Assembly (NCBI GenBank): GCA_902786515.1
Contig: CADADA010000001.1
Location: forward strand, 1-64,000
Length of the DNA stretch: 64,000 bases
Direction: 5' to 3'
Source: an uncultured Lachnospiraceae bacterium
Lineage (GTDB): Bacteria; Bacillota; Clostridia; Lachnospirales; Lachnospiraceae
Position numbers and translations under genes: made by a program. This document shows, one piece after another, positions 63,260 through 64,000 of this stretch (within the stretch, counting starts at the first letter, position 1; each line of letters begins with the position of its first letter). Under the pieces are notes generated by a model that made no database searches, was not told where the DNA came from, and saw nothing but the letters and a program-made list of their open reading frames with translations.

Positions 63260-64000
63260 TGTTATGCACCCCCGTGTTCTTTGTTATAGCCTCTGCTATT
63301 TTATCTAATGGTTGTACTTCGTCTGTCAGACCGGCTTCATAAACCGCTCTTGGCATTCCATAAACAACACTTGATTTTTCATCCTGGGCTATTACATGTG
63401 TTTTATTCACCGATCTTAAAGCCTTAATTCCCTTTGTACCATCCGCACCCATGCCTGTAAGCACAACACAGATGACATTTTCAAACGGATATCCTGCAAT
63501 TGATTCGTACATATAGTTAGCACACGGCTTCACACCCTCACGAGGCGGCTCATCTGTTAATGTAATGAAATAGCTGCTGCCATTCTTTACAATCTTCATA
63601 TGACTTCCACCCGGAGCAAGATACGCCTGACCTTTTACAAGTCTGTCACCCTCTTCAGCTTCTTTTATGCCTATTTTTGAAGCTGAATCCAGCCGCTTAG
63701 CCAATGGAGCCGTAAACCCTTTTGGCATATGCTGTACAATCAATATAGGTGCATCTATTCCTGCCGGGATATACGGAATCACATCCTTTAGTGATTTCGG
63801 ACCTCCTGTAGAGCAGGCGATTGCAACAACTTTATCGATATCACCGGGTCCACTGTTTTTCTTACGTATCTCACGATTTGAAACACTTCTCTCCGGCACT
63901 GCTGAATGAGAATGTGATTTAACCTCCGTAAATCCACACGCCATACTTACTGAATTAATTACTTTATTTTTAAACTTTTCAGATCGTATATCAGAATAAC
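63249..64000 (-). CDS. cheB: CheB methylesterase, N-terminus outside the window
   Basis: The visible part is the methylesterase domain: catalytic Ser in ACSTGGPKS, His in QHMPKGFTAPLAKR and Asp in LTGMGADGTKG. The frame stays open to the window edge, so the Met at 63944 is internal. The upstream residues (EKFKNKVINSVSM) belong to the linker after the receiver domain, which lies beyond 64000. It removes methyl groups from receptors. Confidence 0.93.
   Translation of the reverse strand, partial: YSDIRSEKFKNKVINSVSMACGFTEVKSHSHSAVPERSVSNREIRKKNSGPGDIDKVVAIACSTGGPKSLKDVIPYIPAGIDAPILIVQHMPKGFTAPLAKRLDSASKIGIKEAEEGDRLVKGQAYLAPGGSHMKIVKNGSSYFITLTDEPPREGVKPCANYMYESIAGYPFENVICVVLTGMGADGTKGIKALRSVNKTHVIAQDEKSSVVYGMPRAVYEAGLTDEVQPLDKIAEAITKNTGVHNNGR

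Noticed and set aside
63249..63944. cheB as a complete 231-residue protein starting at 63944
   Set aside because: The frame is open to the window edge and the receiver domain is missing, so this Met is internal.

Overview
The window looks like a piece of a flagellated, low-GC Firmicutes chromosome, most likely a Lachnospiraceae-type gut clostridium. The basis is the gene order cheB-cheA-cheW-cheC-cheD-sigD-(swrB-like)-rpsB-tsf, AT-rich DNA and strong AGGAGG ribosome binding sites. Every gene I can support, host and mobile, is on the minus strand, so the window reads right to left. No rRNA, tRNA or CRISPR array was seen.

Region 1 (about 52.3-64 kb) is host chromosome: the end of a chemotaxis/flagellar operon (partial cheB, cheA, cheW, cheC, cheD, a small membrane protein, sigD, a FapA/DUF342 protein, a small charged protein, a SwrB-like coiled-coil protein). 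A YceG/MltG-like membrane protein and an alpha/beta hydrolase follow, then rpsB and tsf, which end in a strong terminator at 52286-52326. The pyrH gene expected after tsf is not there.

Region 2 (about 11.9-52.2 kb) is most of an integrative conjugative element (ICE) of the broad Tn1549/CTn type. From right to left it holds a structured leader with very small ORFs, a ParM/ParR-like pair, an SH3 lipoprotein and a 2210-residue thioester/Cna-B adhesin, DUF5688, a RadC-like protein, and a PemK toxin pair. Next come a TOPRIM protein, an array of six 31-bp repeats, a candidate oriT, MobC, a MOBP-type relaxase, VirD4, a pilin-like protein, VirB6, PrgI, VirB4, a PD-(D/E)XK nuclease cassette and an NlpC/P60 hydrolase. 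It ends with a DpnD/PcfM protein, a 2192-residue methylase-helicase with a tnpV-like gene nested in another frame, a sortase, a double-SpoVG protein and a coiled-coil protein. No integrase is visible, so one end lies outside the window or is lost.

Region 3 (1-11.7 kb) is a single leftward defence operon driven by a TTGTAA-17-TATAAT promoter: xre regulator, PAPS-reductase-like SspD, DUF4007 SspB, large ATPase SspC and cysteine desulfurase SspA. These are the parts of an SspABCD-type DNA phosphorothioation system. They are followed by a PLD-nuclease/helicase, an overlooked 58-codon gene and a DndD/SMC-like ATPase, which probably form the effector module. The last gene loses its C-terminal ATPase lobe where a sequence with IS66-like ends (GTAAGCGTC) begins at position 99.

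The most unusual signals are the nested tnpV frame; the 31-bp repeat array of 13/18-spaced half-sites beside the candidate oriT; and repeated structured leaders before conjugation genes, several with hairpin loops that pair elsewhere. Also notable are the iron-sulfur-extended SspD and the broken effector gene of the phosphorothioation operon.
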